A DNA stretch of 64,000 nucleotides from Burkholderia ambifaria AMMD. Its GTDB lineage: Bacteria; Pseudomonadota; Gammaproteobacteria; Burkholderiales; Burkholderiaceae. The notes under the pieces are model-generated. The model made no database searches and was not told where the DNA came from. It saw nothing but the letters and a program-made list of their open reading frames with translations. Within the stretch, counting starts at the first letter, position 1. Each line of letters opens with the position of its first letter. A program made the position numbers and the translations under genes. Location of the stretch: positions 310,001 to 374,000 of the forward strand of contig NC_008390.1 in the NCBI RefSeq assembly GCF_000203915.1, given 5' to 3'. Shown piece after piece: positions 1-12,628 of the stretch.

Positions 1-2005
1 CGGTATGCGTGGCCTGATGGCGAAGCCGGACGGCTCGATTATCGAGACGCCGATTACCGCGAACTTCCGCGAAGGCCTGAACGTGTTGCAGTACTTCATC
101 TCGACCCACGGTGCACGTAAGGGTCTGGCTGATACGGCACTGAAGACCGCGAACTCGGGTTACCTGACGCGTCGTCTCGTCGACGTCACGCAGGATCTGG
201 TGGTGGTCGAGGACGATTGCGGCACGTCGAACGGCGTGGCGATGAAGGCGCTGGTCGAAGGCGGTGAAGTCGTCGAGGCACTGCGCGACCGTATCCTCGG
301 CCGCGTCGCGGTCGCGGACGTCGTGAACCCGGAAACGCAGGAAACGCTGTACGAATCGGGCACGCTGCTCGACGAAACGGCGGTCGAGGAAATCGAACGC
401 CTCGGCATCGACGAAGTGCGCGTGCGCACGCCGCTGACCTGCGAAACGCGTTACGGTCTGTGCGCGGCCTGCTACGGCCGTGACCTGGGCCGCGGCTCGC
501 TCGTGAACGTCGGCGAAGCAGTCGGCGTGATCGCGGCACAGTCGATCGGCGAACCGGGCACGCAGCTGACGATGCGTACGTTCCACATCGGTGGTGCGGC
601 ATCGCGTGCGGCAGTGGCGTCGTCGGTCGAAGCGAAGAGCAACGGTATCGTGCGCTTCACGGCGACGATGCGTTACGTCACCAACGCGAAGGGCGAGCAG
701 ATCGTCATTTCGCGTTCGGGCGAGGCGCTGATCACCGACGATATCGGCCGCGAGCGCGAACGTCACAAAATCCCGTACGGCGCGACGCTGCTGCAGCTCG
801 ACGGCGCGGCGATCAAGGCCGGCACGCAGCTGGCGACGTGGGATCCGATGACGCGTCCGATCATCACCGAGTACGGTGGTACGGTGAAGTTCGAGAACGT
901 CGAGGAAGGCGTGACCGTCGCGAAGCAGATCGACGACGTGACCGGCCTGTCGACGCTGGTCGTGATCGACGTGAAGCGTCGTGGTTCGCAAGCTTCGAAG
1001 AGCGTGCGTCCGCAGGTGAAGCTGCTCGACGCGAACGGCGAGGAAGTGAAGATCCCGGGCACGGAACACGCGGTGCAGATCGGCTTCCAGGTCGGCGCAC
1101 TGATCACCGTGAAGGACGGCCAGCAAGTGCAGGTGGGTGAAGTGCTCGCACGTATCCCGACCGAAGCGCAGAAGACGCGTGACATTACCGGCGGTCTGCC
1201 GCGGGTGGCGGAACTGTTCGAAGCGCGTTCGCCGAAGGATGCCGGCATTCTCGCGGAAGTCACCGGTACGACGTCGTTCGGCAAGGACACGAAGGGCAAG
1301 CAGCGTCTCGTCATCACGGACCTCGAAGGCAATCAGCACGAGTTCCTGATCGCGAAGGAAAAGCAGGTGCTGGTCCACGATGCTCAGGTCGTCAACAAGG
1401 GCGAAATGATCGTGGACGGCCCGGCCGATCCGCACGACATCCTGCGTCTGCAGGGTATCGAGGCGCTGTCGCGCTACATCGTCGACGAAGTGCAGGACGT
1501 GTATCGTCTGCAGGGCGTGAAGATCAACGACAAGCACATCGAGGTGATCGTTCGCCAGATGCTGCGTCGTGTGCAGATCACCGACAACGGTGATACGCGC
1601 TTCATCCCGGGCGAACAGGTCGAGCGTTCCGACATGCTGGACGAGAACGATCGCATGATCGCCGAGGACAAGCGCCCGGCTTCGTACGACAACGTGCTCC
1701 TCGGTATCACGAAGGCGTCGCTGTCGACCGACTCGTTCATCTCGGCGGCATCGTTCCAGGAAACGACCCGCGTGCTGACCGAAGCGGCGATCATGGGCAA
1801 GCGCGACGATCTGCGTGGCCTGAAGGAAAACGTGATCGTCGGCCGTCTGATCCCGGCCGGTACGGGTCTCGCGTTCCACAAGGCGCGCAAGGCGAAGGAG
1901 ATGTCCGACCGCGAGCGTTTCGACCAGATCGCTGCGGAAGAGGCATTCGACTTCGGTACGCCGAGCACGCCGGCGGAAGAGCCGCAACACCCGGCAGCCG
2001 AATAA
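1..2005 (+). CDS. rpoC: RNA polymerase subunit beta' (C-terminal part, 5' end outside window)
   Basis: This is the C-terminal half of the largest catalytic subunit of RNA polymerase. The frame is open from the first bases of the window, so the gene starts upstream and about 667 residues are present. A zinc-site cysteine cluster ([13 protein letters not shown]) is followed by the trigger-loop segment [18 protein letters not shown], both diagnostic of bacterial beta'. The protein ends in an acidic, proline-containing tail, and a strong intrinsic terminator follows the stop. rpoB should lie directly upstream. Nothing unusual is seen. Confidence 0.98.
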
Positions 2006-2058
2006 GCAGCATGGGCGGCGCGAGCCGCCTTACGTTGCCGTATTCGCTGTCATCGAAG

Positions 2059-2086
2059 CCGCCCGGTCCGCCGGGCGGTTTTTTTT
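2059..2086 (+). terminator. Intrinsic terminator of the rpoBC operon
   Basis: An 8-bp perfect G/C stem (CCGCCCGG/CCGGGCGG, loop TCCG) is followed directly by eight T residues, about 55 bases after the rpoC stop. Confidence 0.93.
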
Positions 2087-2205
2087 ATCCGTCGTTCACG
2101 TTCATGACGGGCTTGCCGCACGGTTGCGCAGGCCCGTCATGCGCGCGCACGAACCCTGTCCGATGGCCAACGTTTCACGATTCGCCGCGCGCTGCGCGAG
2201 CGGGT

Positions 2206-2214
2206 TGTTAAAAT
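2206..2214 (+). promoter_or_regulatory. Candidate extended -10 promoter of recQ
   Basis: TGTTAAAAT fits the extended -10 form TGN-TATAAT with one mismatch and lies about 35 bases before the recQ ATG. No convincing -35 element is visible, so this is tentative. Confidence 0.4.
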
Positions 2215-2248
2215 TGCGGTCATCGTTCCGCCGTCCTCGTTCTCATTC

Positions 2249-4096
2249 ATGTCCCGCGCCCTCGAAATCCTCGACGAAGTATTTGGTTATTCCGCATTTC
2301 GCGGCCAGCAGGGCGAAATCGTCGAACACGTCGCCGGCGGCGGCGATTGCCTCGTGCTGATGCCGACCGGCGGCGGCAAGTCGCTGTGCTACCAGATTCC
2401 GGCGCTGCTGCGCCGCGAGGCGGGGCAGGGCGCGGGCATCGTCGTGTCGCCGCTGATCGCGCTGATGCAGGACCAGGTCGCCGCGCTCAGCGAAGTCGGC
2501 GTGCGCGCGGCGTATCTGAACTCGACGCTGTCGGGCGCCGAAGCCGCGGCCACCGAACGCGCGCTGCGCGAAGGCGAGATCGATCTGCTGTACGTGGCGC
2601 CCGAGCGGCTGATGACGGGGCGCTTCCTCGAGCTGCTCGAACGCGCGAGGATCGGCCTGTTCGCGATCGACGAGGCGCACTGCGTGTCGCAGTGGGGGCA
2701 CGACTTCCGTCCCGAATACATTCAGCTGTCGGTGTTGCACGAGCGCTTCCCGTCGGTGCCGCGTATCGCGCTGACGGCCACCGCCGACGCGATCACGCGC
2801 GACGAGATCATCCATCGCCTCGCGCTCGACGATGCGCGCGTGTTCGTGTCGAGTTTCGATCGCCCGAACATCCGTTACCGGATCGTCGAGAAGGACAACG
2901 CGCGCGCGCAGCTGCTCGACTTCATCCGCGCGGAGCATACGAACGCGGACGGCACGACCGACGCGGGCGTCGTCTACTGCCTGTCGCGCCGCAAGGTCGA
3001 GGAAACGGCCGAATGGCTGAAGGCGCAGGGCGTGCGGGCGCTGCCGTATCACGCGGGGATGGAGTTCGAGGTGCGGCAGAAGCACCAGGAAATGTTCCAG
3101 CGCGAGGAAGGCGTCGTGATGTGCGCGACCATCGCGTTCGGCATGGGCATCGACAAGCCGGACGTGCGCTTCGTCGCGCACCTCGATTTGCCGAAGAGCG
3201 TCGAAGGCTATTACCAGGAAACGGGCCGTGCGGGCCGCGACGGGATGCCGGCGAACGCGTGGATGGCGTATGGCCTCGGCGACGTCGTCCAGCAGCGCAA
3301 GATGATCGACGAATCCGATGCGGACGACGCGCACAAGCGCGTCCAGACGTCGAAGCTCGACGCGCTGCTCGGGCTGTGCGAGACGATCTCGTGCCGGCGC
3401 GTGCGATTGCTGAACTACTTCGGCGAGGCGAGCCAGCCGTGCGGCAACTGCGACACCTGCCTCGAGCCGCCCGATTCGTGGGATGCGACGCGCGAGGCGC
3501 AGATGGCGCTGTCGTGCGTGTTCCGCGCGCAGCGCGCGAGCGGCTTCAATTTCGGCTCGAGCCATCTGATCGAGATCCTGCGCGGCGGCCGCACCGAGAA
3601 GGTGCTGCAGCGCGGTCATGACCAGCTCAGTACGTTCGGGATCGGCGCGGCGCTGTCCGAGCCCGAATGGCGCGCGATTTTCCGGCAGCTCGTCGCATAC
3701 GGCTATCTGGCGGTCGACCATGGCGGATTCGGCGCGCTCATGCTGACCGAGGCCGCGAAGCCGGTGCTGAAGAACGAGGAGAAGGTCACGCTGCGCCGCT
3801 ACGTGAAGCCGCAGCGCACGCGCCAGTCGTCCAGCCGCAGCGGCACGCGGGTCGACCCGACGGCCGGCATGGGCGCGCGCGAGCGGGCCCGCTGGGATGC
3901 GTTGCGTGCGTGGCGCGCGGAAACCGCGAAGTCCGACGGCGTGCCGGCCTACGTGATCTTCCACGACGCCACACTCGCCGAAATCGCGCGCAATGCGCCC
4001 GAGACGATCGAGGACCTGCGCCATATCCCCGGCATGGGCGTGCGCAAGCTCGAACGCTTCGGCGACGAGATCATCGACGTCGTCGAATCCGCATGA
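2249..4096 (+). CDS. recQ: ATP-dependent DNA helicase RecQ
   Basis: 3'-5' superfamily 2 DNA helicase acting in recombinational repair and stalled-fork processing. The 615-residue protein has Walker A PTGGGKS (residues 39-45), the DEAH box (141-144) within [20 protein letters not shown], and the helicase C-terminal motif around [10 protein letters not shown]. The RQC zinc cysteines follow (CETISC and CGNCDTC). The last 80 residues form an HRDC domain ([13 protein letters not shown]). Length matches full RecQ proteins. It stands alone between the rpoC terminator and the rpsL promoter. Confidence 0.97.
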   Translation: MSRALEILDEVFGYSAFRGQQGEIVEHVAGGGDCLVLMPTGGGKSLCYQIPALLRREAGQGAGIVVSPLIALMQDQVAALSEVGVRAAYLNSTLSGAEAAATERALREGEIDLLYVAPERLMTGRFLELLERARIGLFAIDEAHCVSQWGHDFRPEYIQLSVLHERFPSVPRIALTATADAITRDEIIHRLALDDARVFVSSFDRPNIRYRIVEKDNARAQLLDFIRAEHTNADGTTDAGVVYCLSRRKVEETAEWLKAQGVRALPYHAGMEFEVRQKHQEMFQREEGVVMCATIAFGMGIDKPDVRFVAHLDLPKSVEGYYQETGRAGRDGMPANAWMAYGLGDVVQQRKMIDESDADDAHKRVQTSKLDALLGLCETISCRRVRLLNYFGEASQPCGNCDTCLEPPDSWDATREAQMALSCVFRAQRASGFNFGSSHLIEILRGGRTEKVLQRGHDQLSTFGIGAALSEPEWRAIFRQLVAYGYLAVDHGGFGALMLTEAAKPVLKNEEKVTLRRYVKPQRTRQSSSRSGTRVDPTAGMGARERARWDALRAWRAETAKSDGVPAYVIFHDATLAEIARNAPETIEDLRHIPGMGVRKLERFGDEIIDVVESA

Positions 4097-4155
4097 CACA
4101 GGTGTTCCGACCCTTCCGGTAAACCGCTCCTGTGGGCGTCAAATCACGCAAGCCG

Positions 4156-4185
4156 TTGACTTAGTTGGTATTTCCGGAATATGAT
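4156..4185 (+). promoter_or_regulatory. Promoter of the rpsL-rpsG-fusA-tuf (str) operon
   Basis: TTGACT (4156-4161) and TATGAT (4180-4185) are separated by 18 bases, a near-consensus sigma70 promoter. Transcription starting near 4192 would give a leader of about 130 bases before rpsL. The leader shows no obvious long hairpin. Confidence 0.75.
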
Positions 4186-4324
4186 GTTGGGTTCCGGTAT
4201 TCGGCAGGCCGCGTCGCGTTCCAACGTTCGTGTCCAACCCGCCGGTGTCGGAAGTCAACTGTGCGTCGATTCTCGCTTTGCCCGAAATCGATGTGCAGAT
4301 TTTGTTCAATTTCAGGAATAAACA

Positions 4325-4705
4325 ATGCCAACCATCAACCAACTGGTTCGCAAAGGCCGTCAGTCGGAAACGACGAAGAGCAAGAGCCCGGCCCTGCAGG
4401 ACTGCCCCCAGCGTCGCGGCGTGTGCACCCGTGTGTACACGACGACGCCGAAGAAGCCGAACTCGGCACTCCGTAAGGTCGCCAAGGTTCGTCTGACGAA
4501 CGGCTTCGAAGTGATTTCGTACATCGGCGGTGAAGGCCACAACCTGCAGGAACACTCGGTTGTGCTGATCCGCGGCGGCCGTGTGAAGGACTTGCCGGGT
4601 GTGCGTTACCACATGGTTCGCGGCTCGCTGGATACCCAGGGCGTCAAGGACCGTAAGCAAGCGCGCTCGAAGTACGGCGCGAAGCGTGCAAAGGCTGCCA
4701 AGTAA
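4325..4705 (+). CDS. rpsL: 30S ribosomal protein S12
   Basis: S12 sits at the decoding centre of the 30S subunit and influences fidelity. The 126-residue product starts [12 protein letters not shown] and contains the [12 protein letters not shown] loop with the lysines whose substitution gives streptomycin resistance, plus the second resistance loop [13 protein letters not shown]. Both loops carry the susceptible-type lysines. It is the first gene of the str operon, behind a strong promoter. Confidence 0.99.
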
Positions 4706-4835
4706 GCAGTTTTTGATCAGGGATCGCCCAAGGGCGGTCAAGGCGGGAGTGCCGGATTGCCGGTGCTGTCGAGTAAGTGGTCACCCGGCCAAGCTGGTTA
4801 GTCGTGAAGATGTGATCGGGTTTGTTGGTGGCCGC

Positions 4836-4853
4836 GGAGCTGGATACAGCTCC
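4836..4853 (+). promoter_or_regulatory. Hairpin in the rpsL-rpsG intergenic leader
   Basis: A perfect 7-bp inverted repeat (GGAGCTG, loop GATA, CAGCTCC) ends 24 bases before the rpsG ATG, inside a 172-base rpsL-rpsG gap. In E. coli, S7 binds the S12-S7 intergenic mRNA to repress translation. This hairpin is in the equivalent place and may have that role. Confidence 0.45.
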
Positions 4854-4877
4854 AACTGAACAGGTAAAGGAAGAATC

Positions 4878-5348
4878 ATGCCGCGTCGTCGCGAAGTCCC
4901 CAAGCGGGAAGTGTTGCCGGATCCGAAGTTCGGCAACGTTGATGTAGCCAAGTTCATGAACATGCTGATGCTGTCCGGCAAGAAGTCGGTCGCAGAGCGC
5001 ATCGTTTATGGCGCATTCGAACAAATCCAGACCAAGGGTGGCAAGGACCCGCTGGAAGTGTTCACGGTTGCGCTCAACAACGTGAAGCCGGTGGTCGAAG
5101 TGAAGAGCCGCCGCGTTGGTGGTGCCAACTATCAGGTTCCGGTCGAAGTGCGCCCGTCGCGTCGTATGGCATTGGCGATGCGCTGGCTGCGCGAGGCTGC
5201 GAAGAAGCGCAGCGAGAAGTCGATGGCTCTGCGCCTGGCAGGTGAACTCTCCGAAGCGGCCGAAGGCCGTGGCGGCGCGATGAAGAAGCGCGACGAAGTT
5301 CACCGCATGGCAGAAGCCAACCGCGCGTTCTCGCATTTCCGTTTCTAA
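4878..5348 (+). CDS. rpsG: 30S ribosomal protein S7
   Basis: S7 is a primary assembly protein of the 30S head and contacts E- and P-site tRNA. The 156-residue product ([17 protein letters not shown]) has standard family length and features, including the conserved [11 protein letters not shown] segment. AGGTAAAGGAAG supplies a ribosome binding site upstream. In other bacteria S7 is the autogenous repressor of this operon. Confidence 0.99.
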   Translation: MPRRREVPKREVLPDPKFGNVDVAKFMNMLMLSGKKSVAERIVYGAFEQIQTKGGKDPLEVFTVALNNVKPVVEVKSRRVGGANYQVPVEVRPSRRMALAMRWLREAAKKRSEKSMALRLAGELSEAAEGRGGAMKKRDEVHRMAEANRAFSHFRF

Positions 5349-5381
5349 GCGCCTGTCTGGGCTGTTAGCGGAAATAAATTC

Positions 5382-5450
5382 CGGGCGGGTGCGCTTTTCA
5401 GGCGCCTCGCCCGTTTGTGTTGAAGCATGATGCAGCAGGGCTGCATCATG
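5382..5450 (+). promoter_or_regulatory. Two hairpins between rpsG and fusA
   Basis: The first hairpin (arms CGGGCG 5382-5387 and CGCCCG 5408-5413) is followed by a weakly T-rich run and could be a leaky terminator. The second is a perfect 10-bp inverted repeat, CATGATGCAG (5426-5435) and CTGCATCATG (5441-5450), with a 5-base loop. It ends 21 bases before the fusA GTG and lacks a T tract, so it looks like a translational or RNA-processing element. Confidence 0.5.
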
Positions 5451-5471
5451 TCATCCTAGTAGAGGATCAAA

Positions 5472-7574
<2,103 letters not shown>

Positions 7575-7613
7575 TTCGCTATCACAATCGATTATTTTTG
7601 AAAGAAGAGAATC

Positions 7614-8804
7614 ATGGCAAAAGGTAAATTCGAGCGGACCAAGCCGCACGTGAACGTTGGTACGATCGGTCACGTTGACCACGGCAAGACGACGCTGACG
7701 GCAGCGATCACGACGGTGCTGACGAAGAAGTTCGGCGGCGAAGCGAAGGCTTACGACCAGATCGACGCGGCACCGGAAGAAAAGGCGCGCGGCATCACGA
7801 TCAACACGGCACACGTCGAGTACGAAACGGCTAACCGCCACTACGCACACGTCGACTGCCCGGGCCACGCTGACTATGTGAAGAACATGATCACGGGCGC
7901 AGCGCAGATGGACGGCGCGATCCTGGTTTGCTCGGCAGCAGACGGCCCGATGCCGCAAACGCGTGAGCACATCCTGCTGGCGCGTCAGGTTGGCGTTCCG
8001 TACATCATCGTGTTCCTGAACAAGTGCGACATGGTGGACGACGCTGAACTGCTCGAGCTGGTCGAGATGGAAGTTCGCGAACTCCTGTCGAAGTACGACT
8101 TCCCGGGCGACGACACGCCGATCGTGAAGGGTTCGGCAAAGCTGGCGCTGGAAGGCGACACGGGCGAGCTGGGCGAAGTGGCGATCATGAGCCTGGCAGA
8201 CGCACTGGACACGTACATCCCGACGCCGGAGCGTGCAGTTGACGGCGCGTTCCTGATGCCGGTGGAAGACGTGTTCTCGATCTCGGGCCGCGGTACGGTG
8301 GTGACGGGTCGTGTCGAGCGCGGCATCGTGAAGGTCGGCGAAGAAATCGAAATCGTCGGTATCAAGCCGACGGTGAAGACGACCTGCACGGGCGTTGAAA
8401 TGTTCCGCAAGCTGCTGGACCAAGGTCAGGCAGGCGACAACGTCGGTATCCTGCTGCGCGGCACGAAGCGTGAAGACGTGGAGCGTGGCCAGGTTCTGGC
8501 GAAGCCGGGTTCGATCACGCCGCACACGCACTTCACGGCTGAAGTGTACGTGCTGAGCAAGGACGAAGGCGGCCGTCACACGCCGTTCTTCAACAACTAC
8601 CGTCCGCAGTTCTACTTCCGTACGACGGACGTGACGGGCTCGATCGAGCTGCCGAAGGACAAGGAAATGGTGATGCCGGGCGACAACGTGTCGATCACGG
8701 TGAAGCTGATCGCTCCGATCGCGATGGAAGAAGGTCTGCGCTTCGCAATCCGCGAAGGTGGCCGTACCGTCGGCGCCGGCGTCGTCGCCAAGATCATCGA
8801 GTAA
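7614..8804 (+). CDS. tuf: Elongation factor Tu
   Basis: Delivers aminoacyl-tRNA to the ribosome as a GTP complex. The 396-residue product has [17 protein letters not shown] and NKCDMVDD. Codon use is highly biased, as expected for the most abundant cell protein. AAAGAAGAGA precedes the ATG. Beta-proteobacteria usually carry a second tuf ahead of the rplK-rpoB region, which would lie just upstream of this window. Confidence 0.98.
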   Translation: MAKGKFERTKPHVNVGTIGHVDHGKTTLTAAITTVLTKKFGGEAKAYDQIDAAPEEKARGITINTAHVEYETANRHYAHVDCPGHADYVKNMITGAAQMDGAILVCSAADGPMPQTREHILLARQVGVPYIIVFLNKCDMVDDAELLELVEMEVRELLSKYDFPGDDTPIVKGSAKLALEGDTGELGEVAIMSLADALDTYIPTPERAVDGAFLMPVEDVFSISGRGTVVTGRVERGIVKVGEEIEIVGIKPTVKTTCTGVEMFRKLLDQGQAGDNVGILLRGTKREDVERGQVLAKPGSITPHTHFTAEVYVLSKDEGGRHTPFFNNYRPQFYFRTTDVTGSIELPKDKEMVMPGDNVSITVKLIAPIAMEEGLRFAIREGGRTVGAGVVAKIIE

Positions 8805-8866
8805 TATCGACGATCCGCGGATCCCTCCGGGGTCCGCGATTCCACGGTAGGCAGTTGTACCGTCGA

Positions 8867-8906
8867 AACCGGGTGTCCAGTCTGATCTGGCACCCGGTTT
8901 TGTCTT
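8867..8906 (+). terminator. Terminator after tuf
   Basis: The arms AACCGGGTG (8867-8875) and CACCCGGTT (8891-8899), extended inward by CCAG/CTGG, are followed by a T-rich run (TTTGTCTTT). A second G/C hairpin without a T tract lies just upstream, around 8815-8840. Confidence 0.85.
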
Positions 8907-8925
8907 TGTGGCGTGCGTCGCGGTA

Positions 8926-8966
8926 TTGACAAACGCCCACCACCACTGCGAATTTTCGTGTAGAAT
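8926..8966 (+). promoter_or_regulatory. Probable promoter region of the S10 operon
   Basis: TTGACA (8926-8931) is a perfect -35 hexamer and TAGAAT (8961-8966) a good -10, but they are 29 bases apart and cannot form one standard promoter. GAATTT (8950-8955) would be the -10 partner of TTGACA at 18 bases. The position after the tuf terminator and before rpsJ supports a promoter; the exact elements are unclear. Confidence 0.45.
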
Positions 8967-9088
8967 CGCGGGCTTAGCAGTGGAAGTACCGTTCGGGACG
9001 TGTCGCCTCGCTCCCCGCAGGCAACAGGTTTCGCGTTCTTTTAGTGTCCGGCGATGCAACATCGCCTCGCTCTTTTCAAGGAATCGTC

Positions 9089-9400
9089 ATGCAGCAACAG
9101 AAAATCCGCATTCGCCTGAAGGCTTTCGACTACCGTTTGATCGATCAATCGGCTGCCGAGATCGTCGATACCGCGAAGCGGACTGGTGCAATCGTCCGTG
9201 GCCCGGTGCCGCTGCCGACGCGCATCCAGCGTTTTGACATCCTGCGTTCGCCGCACGTCAACAAGACGTCGCGCGATCAGCTCGAAATCCGTACCCACCA
9301 GCGCCTGATGGACATCGTCGATCCGACCGACAAGACGGTTGACGCGCTGATGAAGCTCGATCTGCCGGCTGGCGTCGACGTGGAAATCAAGCTGCAGTAA
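9089..9400 (+). CDS. rpsJ: 30S ribosomal protein S10
   Basis: S10 of the 30S head, which also acts as NusE in antitermination. The start [19 protein letters not shown] gives the usual 103 residues and follows CAAGGAATCGTC. An in-frame ATG 45 bases upstream would add 15 non-conserved residues and is rejected. The core [18 protein letters not shown] segment is present. It is separated from rplC by 177 bases containing another promoter. Confidence 0.98.
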   Translation: MQQQKIRIRLKAFDYRLIDQSAAEIVDTAKRTGAIVRGPVPLPTRIQRFDILRSPHVNKTSRDQLEIRTHQRLMDIVDPTDKTVDALMKLDLPAGVDVEIKLQ

Positions 9401-9449
9401 GGCTTTCAGCGCCAACCGGCTTGTCGGGTGGCGCTAAGTCTTTGATTGC

Positions 9450-9478
9450 TTGCGGAAATCGTGAAGTCGGGCTATAAT
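9450..9478 (+). promoter_or_regulatory. Promoter upstream of rplC
   Basis: A perfect TATAAT (9473-9478) is preceded at 17 bases by TTGCGG (9450-9455). It implies that rplC and downstream genes can be transcribed apart from rpsJ, with a leader of about 90 bases containing a short GGGC/GCCC hairpin. Confidence 0.65.
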
Positions 9479-9577
9479 GCTTGGCTTTTCGCGTATTCGC
9501 ATAAAAAAGTTGGGCCTTGCGTGCCCGGCATTTTGTAAATCAGCCCCGACCAATCGCAGTCGGGAATGGAGAAAATG

Positions 9578-10228
9578 ATGAGCCTTGGACTCGTAGGTCG
9601 CAAGGTTGGCATGACCCGTATCTTCACGGCTGAAGGGGATTCGATTCCCGTCACCGTGCTGGACGTGTCGGACAACCGCGTGACGCAGATCAAGACTGTT
9701 GAAACCGACGGCTACACGGCCGTGCAGGTTGCATTCGGCTCCCGCCGCGCATCGCGCGTGACGAAGCCGCTGGCAGGTCATCTCGCCAAAGCCGGTGTCG
9801 AAGCCGGTGAAATCCTCAAGGAATTCCGCATTGACGCGGCCAAGGCAGCCGAGCTGTCGAATGGCGCCGTGGTCGGTGCCGATCTTTTCGAAGTAGGCCA
9901 GAAGGTCGACGTGCAAGGCGTGTCGATCGGTAAGGGCTACGCCGGTACGATCAAGCGTTACAACTTCTCCTCCGGCCGTGCCACGCACGGTAACTCGCGC
10001 TCGCACAACGTGCCGGGCTCGATCGGTATGGCGCAGGATCCGGGTCGTGTTTTCCCGGGTAAGCGCATGACGGGTCACCTCGGTGACGTTACGGTGACGG
10101 TGCAGAACCTCGAAATCGCTCGTATCGACGCAGAGCGCAAGCTGCTGCTCGTCAAGGGCGCGATTCCGGGCGCGAAGGGCGGCAAGGTTTTCGTGACGCC
10201 GGCCGTCAAGACCAAGGGGGCGAAATAA
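9578..10228 (+). CDS. rplC: 50S ribosomal protein L3
   Basis: An early assembly protein of the 50S subunit close to the peptidyl transferase centre. The start [16 protein letters not shown] gives 216 residues; GGAG at 9568-9571 is correctly spaced for it. An ATG directly before it (9575) and another at 9566 are in frame but poorer. The glycine-rich extension ([17 protein letters not shown]) that reaches into the subunit core is conserved. Its TAA overlaps the rplD ATG by one base. Confidence 0.97.
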   Translation: MSLGLVGRKVGMTRIFTAEGDSIPVTVLDVSDNRVTQIKTVETDGYTAVQVAFGSRRASRVTKPLAGHLAKAGVEAGEILKEFRIDAAKAAELSNGAVVGADLFEVGQKVDVQGVSIGKGYAGTIKRYNFSSGRATHGNSRSHNVPGSIGMAQDPGRVFPGKRMTGHLGDVTVTVQNLEIARIDAERKLLLVKGAIPGAKGGKVFVTPAVKTKGAK

Positions 10229-10848
10229 TGGAACTCAAGCTCCTGAACGAAAATGGTCAGGAAGGTGCAGTGGTCAACGCGTCGGACGTCGTGTTCGGTC
10301 GTGACTACAACGAAGCGCTGATCCACCAGGTCGTCGTCGCGTACCAGGCGAATGCTCGCCAGGGTAACCGCGCACAGAAGGACCGTGAGCAAGTCAAGCA
10401 CACCACCAAGAAGCCGTGGCGTCAGAAGGGTACGGGCCGCGCTCGTGCCGGTATGTCGTCGAGCCCGCTGTGGCGTGGCGGTGGTCGCATCTTCCCGAAC
10501 TCGCCGGAAGAAAACTTCTCGCACAAGGTCAACAAGAAGATGCATCGCGCAGGTCTCTGCTCGATCTTCTCGCAGCTGGCCCGTGAAGGCCGTCTGTCGG
10601 TCGTCGAGGACATCATCCTCGAAGCGCCGAAGACCAAGCTGCTGGCTGACAAATTCAAGACCATGGGTCTCGACTCCGTGCTGATCATTACGGATACGGT
10701 CGACGAGAACCTGTACCTGGCTTCGCGCAACCTGCCGCACGTGGCGATTGTCGAGCCGCGCTACGCTGACCCGCTGTCGCTGATCTACTTCAAGAAAGTG
10801 CTGGTCACGAAGGCTGCGGTCGCCCAGATCGAGGAGTTGCTGTCATGA
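10228..10848 (+). CDS. rplD: 50S ribosomal protein L4
   Basis: L4 lines the peptide exit tunnel. The 206-residue protein includes the conserved tunnel-loop segment [14 protein letters not shown]. In E. coli L4 also represses the S10 operon by binding its leader; whether that holds here cannot be read from sequence. It overlaps rplC by one base and rplW by four (ATGA), indicating translational coupling. Confidence 0.98.
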
Positions 10849-11159
10849 GCGAGATTCGCAAAAACGATCATCGTTTGATGCAGGTCCTGCTCGCACCGGT
10901 GATCTCGGAAAAGGCGACGCTGGTTGCCGACAAGAACGAGCAAGTCGTGTTCGAAGTCGCACCGGATGCCACGAAGCAGGAAGTGAAGGCGGCTGTCGAG
11001 CTGCTGTTCAAGGTTGAAGTTGATTCGGTCAACGTGCTGGTCCAGAAGGGCAAGCAAAAGCGTTTCGGCCGTTCGATGGGTCGCCGCAAGGACGTGAAGA
11101 AGGCGTACGTTTGCCTGAAGCCCGGCCAGGAAATCAACTTTGAAGCGGAGGCCAAGTAA
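10845..11159 (+). CDS. rplW: 50S ribosomal protein L23
   Basis: L23 lies at the tunnel exit and docks trigger factor and SRP. The 104-residue product contains [14 protein letters not shown] and the loop [22 protein letters not shown]. Its ATG overlaps the rplD stop, and rplB starts two bases after its stop. Confidence 0.98.
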
Positions 11160-11161
11160 TC

Positions 11162-11989
11162 ATGGCAATCGTGAAAGTTAAACCGACTTCGCCGGGTCGC
11201 CGCGCGATGGTCAAGGTGGTCAACAAGAATCTGCACCAGGGCAAGCCGTTCGCGGCACTGCTCGACTCGCAGAGCTCGACCGCCGGCCGTAACAACAACG
11301 GCCGTATCACCACGCGTCACAAGGGTGGTGGTCACAAGCAGCACTATCGTATCGTCGATTTCCGTCGCACGAAGGATGGCATCCCGGCAAAGGTCGAGCG
11401 TCTCGAGTACGACCCGAACCGTAGCGCGAACATCGCGCTGGTGCTCTACGCAGACGGCGAGCGTCGCTACATCATCGCCCCGAAGGGCCTGACCGTCGGC
11501 CAACAGCTGATGTCGGGTTCGGAAGCGCCGATCCGTGCAGGCAACACGCTGCCGATCCGCAACATTCCGGTCGGTACGACGATCCACTGCATCGAGATGC
11601 TGCCGGGCAAGGGCGCGCAAATGGCGCGTTCGGCTGGCACGTCGGCCATGCTGCTGGCACGCGAAGGCGTCTACGCGCAGGTTCGTCTGCGTTCGGGCGA
11701 AATCCGCCGCGTGCACATCGAGTGCCGTGCAACGATCGGTGAAGTCGGCAACGAAGAGCATAGCCTGCGCCAGATCGGCAAGGCTGGCGCGAACCGCTGG
11801 CGCGGTATCCGCCCGACGGTGCGTGGCGTTGCGATGAACCCGGTTGATCACCCGCACGGTGGTGGTGAGGGCAAGACGGCTGCAGGTCGCGACCCGGTGA
11901 GCCCGTGGGGTACGCCGGCTAAGGGTTATCGCACCCGCAGCAACAAGCGCACGACGACGATGATCGTTCAGCGCCGTCACAAGCGTTAA
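11162..11989 (+). CDS. rplB: 50S ribosomal protein L2
   Basis: One of the most conserved ribosomal proteins, needed for subunit association and peptidyl transferase activity. The 275 residues end in the typical [13 protein letters not shown] loop and basic tail; the histidine in this loop is the functionally implicated one. Family length is normal and spacing in the operon is tight. Confidence 0.99.
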
Positions 11990-11999
11990 GGAGTAGGCA

Positions 12000-12275
12000 A
12001 TGGCACGTTCTGTAAAAAAAGGTCCGTTCTGCGACGCCCATTTGCTGAAGAAAGTTGAGGCGGCTGCAGCTTCGCGCGACAAAAAGCCGATCAAGACCTG
12101 GTCGCGTCGCTCGACGATTCTGCCGGATTTCATCGGCCTGACGATCGCTGTTCACAACGGCCGTCAACACGTTCCGGTGTACATCTCGGAAAACATGGTC
12201 GGCCACAAGCTTGGCGAGTTCGCACTGACCCGTACGTTCAAGGGTCACGCGGCCGACAAGAAGGCCAAGAAATAA
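12000..12275 (+). CDS. rpsS: 30S ribosomal protein S19
   Basis: 30S head protein contacting S13 and the B1a intersubunit bridge. The 91-residue product starts [20 protein letters not shown] and contains the [20 protein letters not shown] block. AAGGAGTAGGCA forms a good ribosome binding site. Confidence 0.98.
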
Positions 12276-12287
12276 GGGGCAATCAAG

Positions 12288-12617
12288 ATGGAAGTGAAAG
12301 CAATTCATCGCGGTGCCCGCATCTCGGCGCAAAAAACGCGCCTTGTGGCTGACCAGATCCGCGGTTTGCCGGTCGACAAGGCGCTGAACGTCCTGACGTT
12401 CTCGCCGAAGAAGGCGGCTGGCATCGTGAAGAAGGTTGTGCTGTCGGCAATCGCGAATGCGGAGCACAACGAAGGCGCTGATATCGACGAGCTCAAGATC
12501 AAGAGCATCTACGTCGACAAGGCTGCATCGCTCAAGCGTTTCACCGCGCGCGCCAAGGGCCGCGGTAACCGCATCGAGAAGCAATCCTGTCACATCACTG
12601 TGACGGTCGGGAATTAA
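12288..12617 (+). CDS. rplV: 50S ribosomal protein L22
   Basis: L22 extends a beta-hairpin into the exit tunnel next to the macrolide site. The 109 residues contain [19 protein letters not shown] and the hairpin segment [19 protein letters not shown]. Length and position between rpsS and rpsC are canonical. Confidence 0.98.
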
Positions 12618-12628
12618 GGAGCCATACG

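Noticed and set aside
8926..8966. TTGACA and TAGAAT read as one rpsJ promoter
   Set aside because: The hexamers are 29 bases apart, too far for a single sigma70 promoter; listed only as a promoter region.
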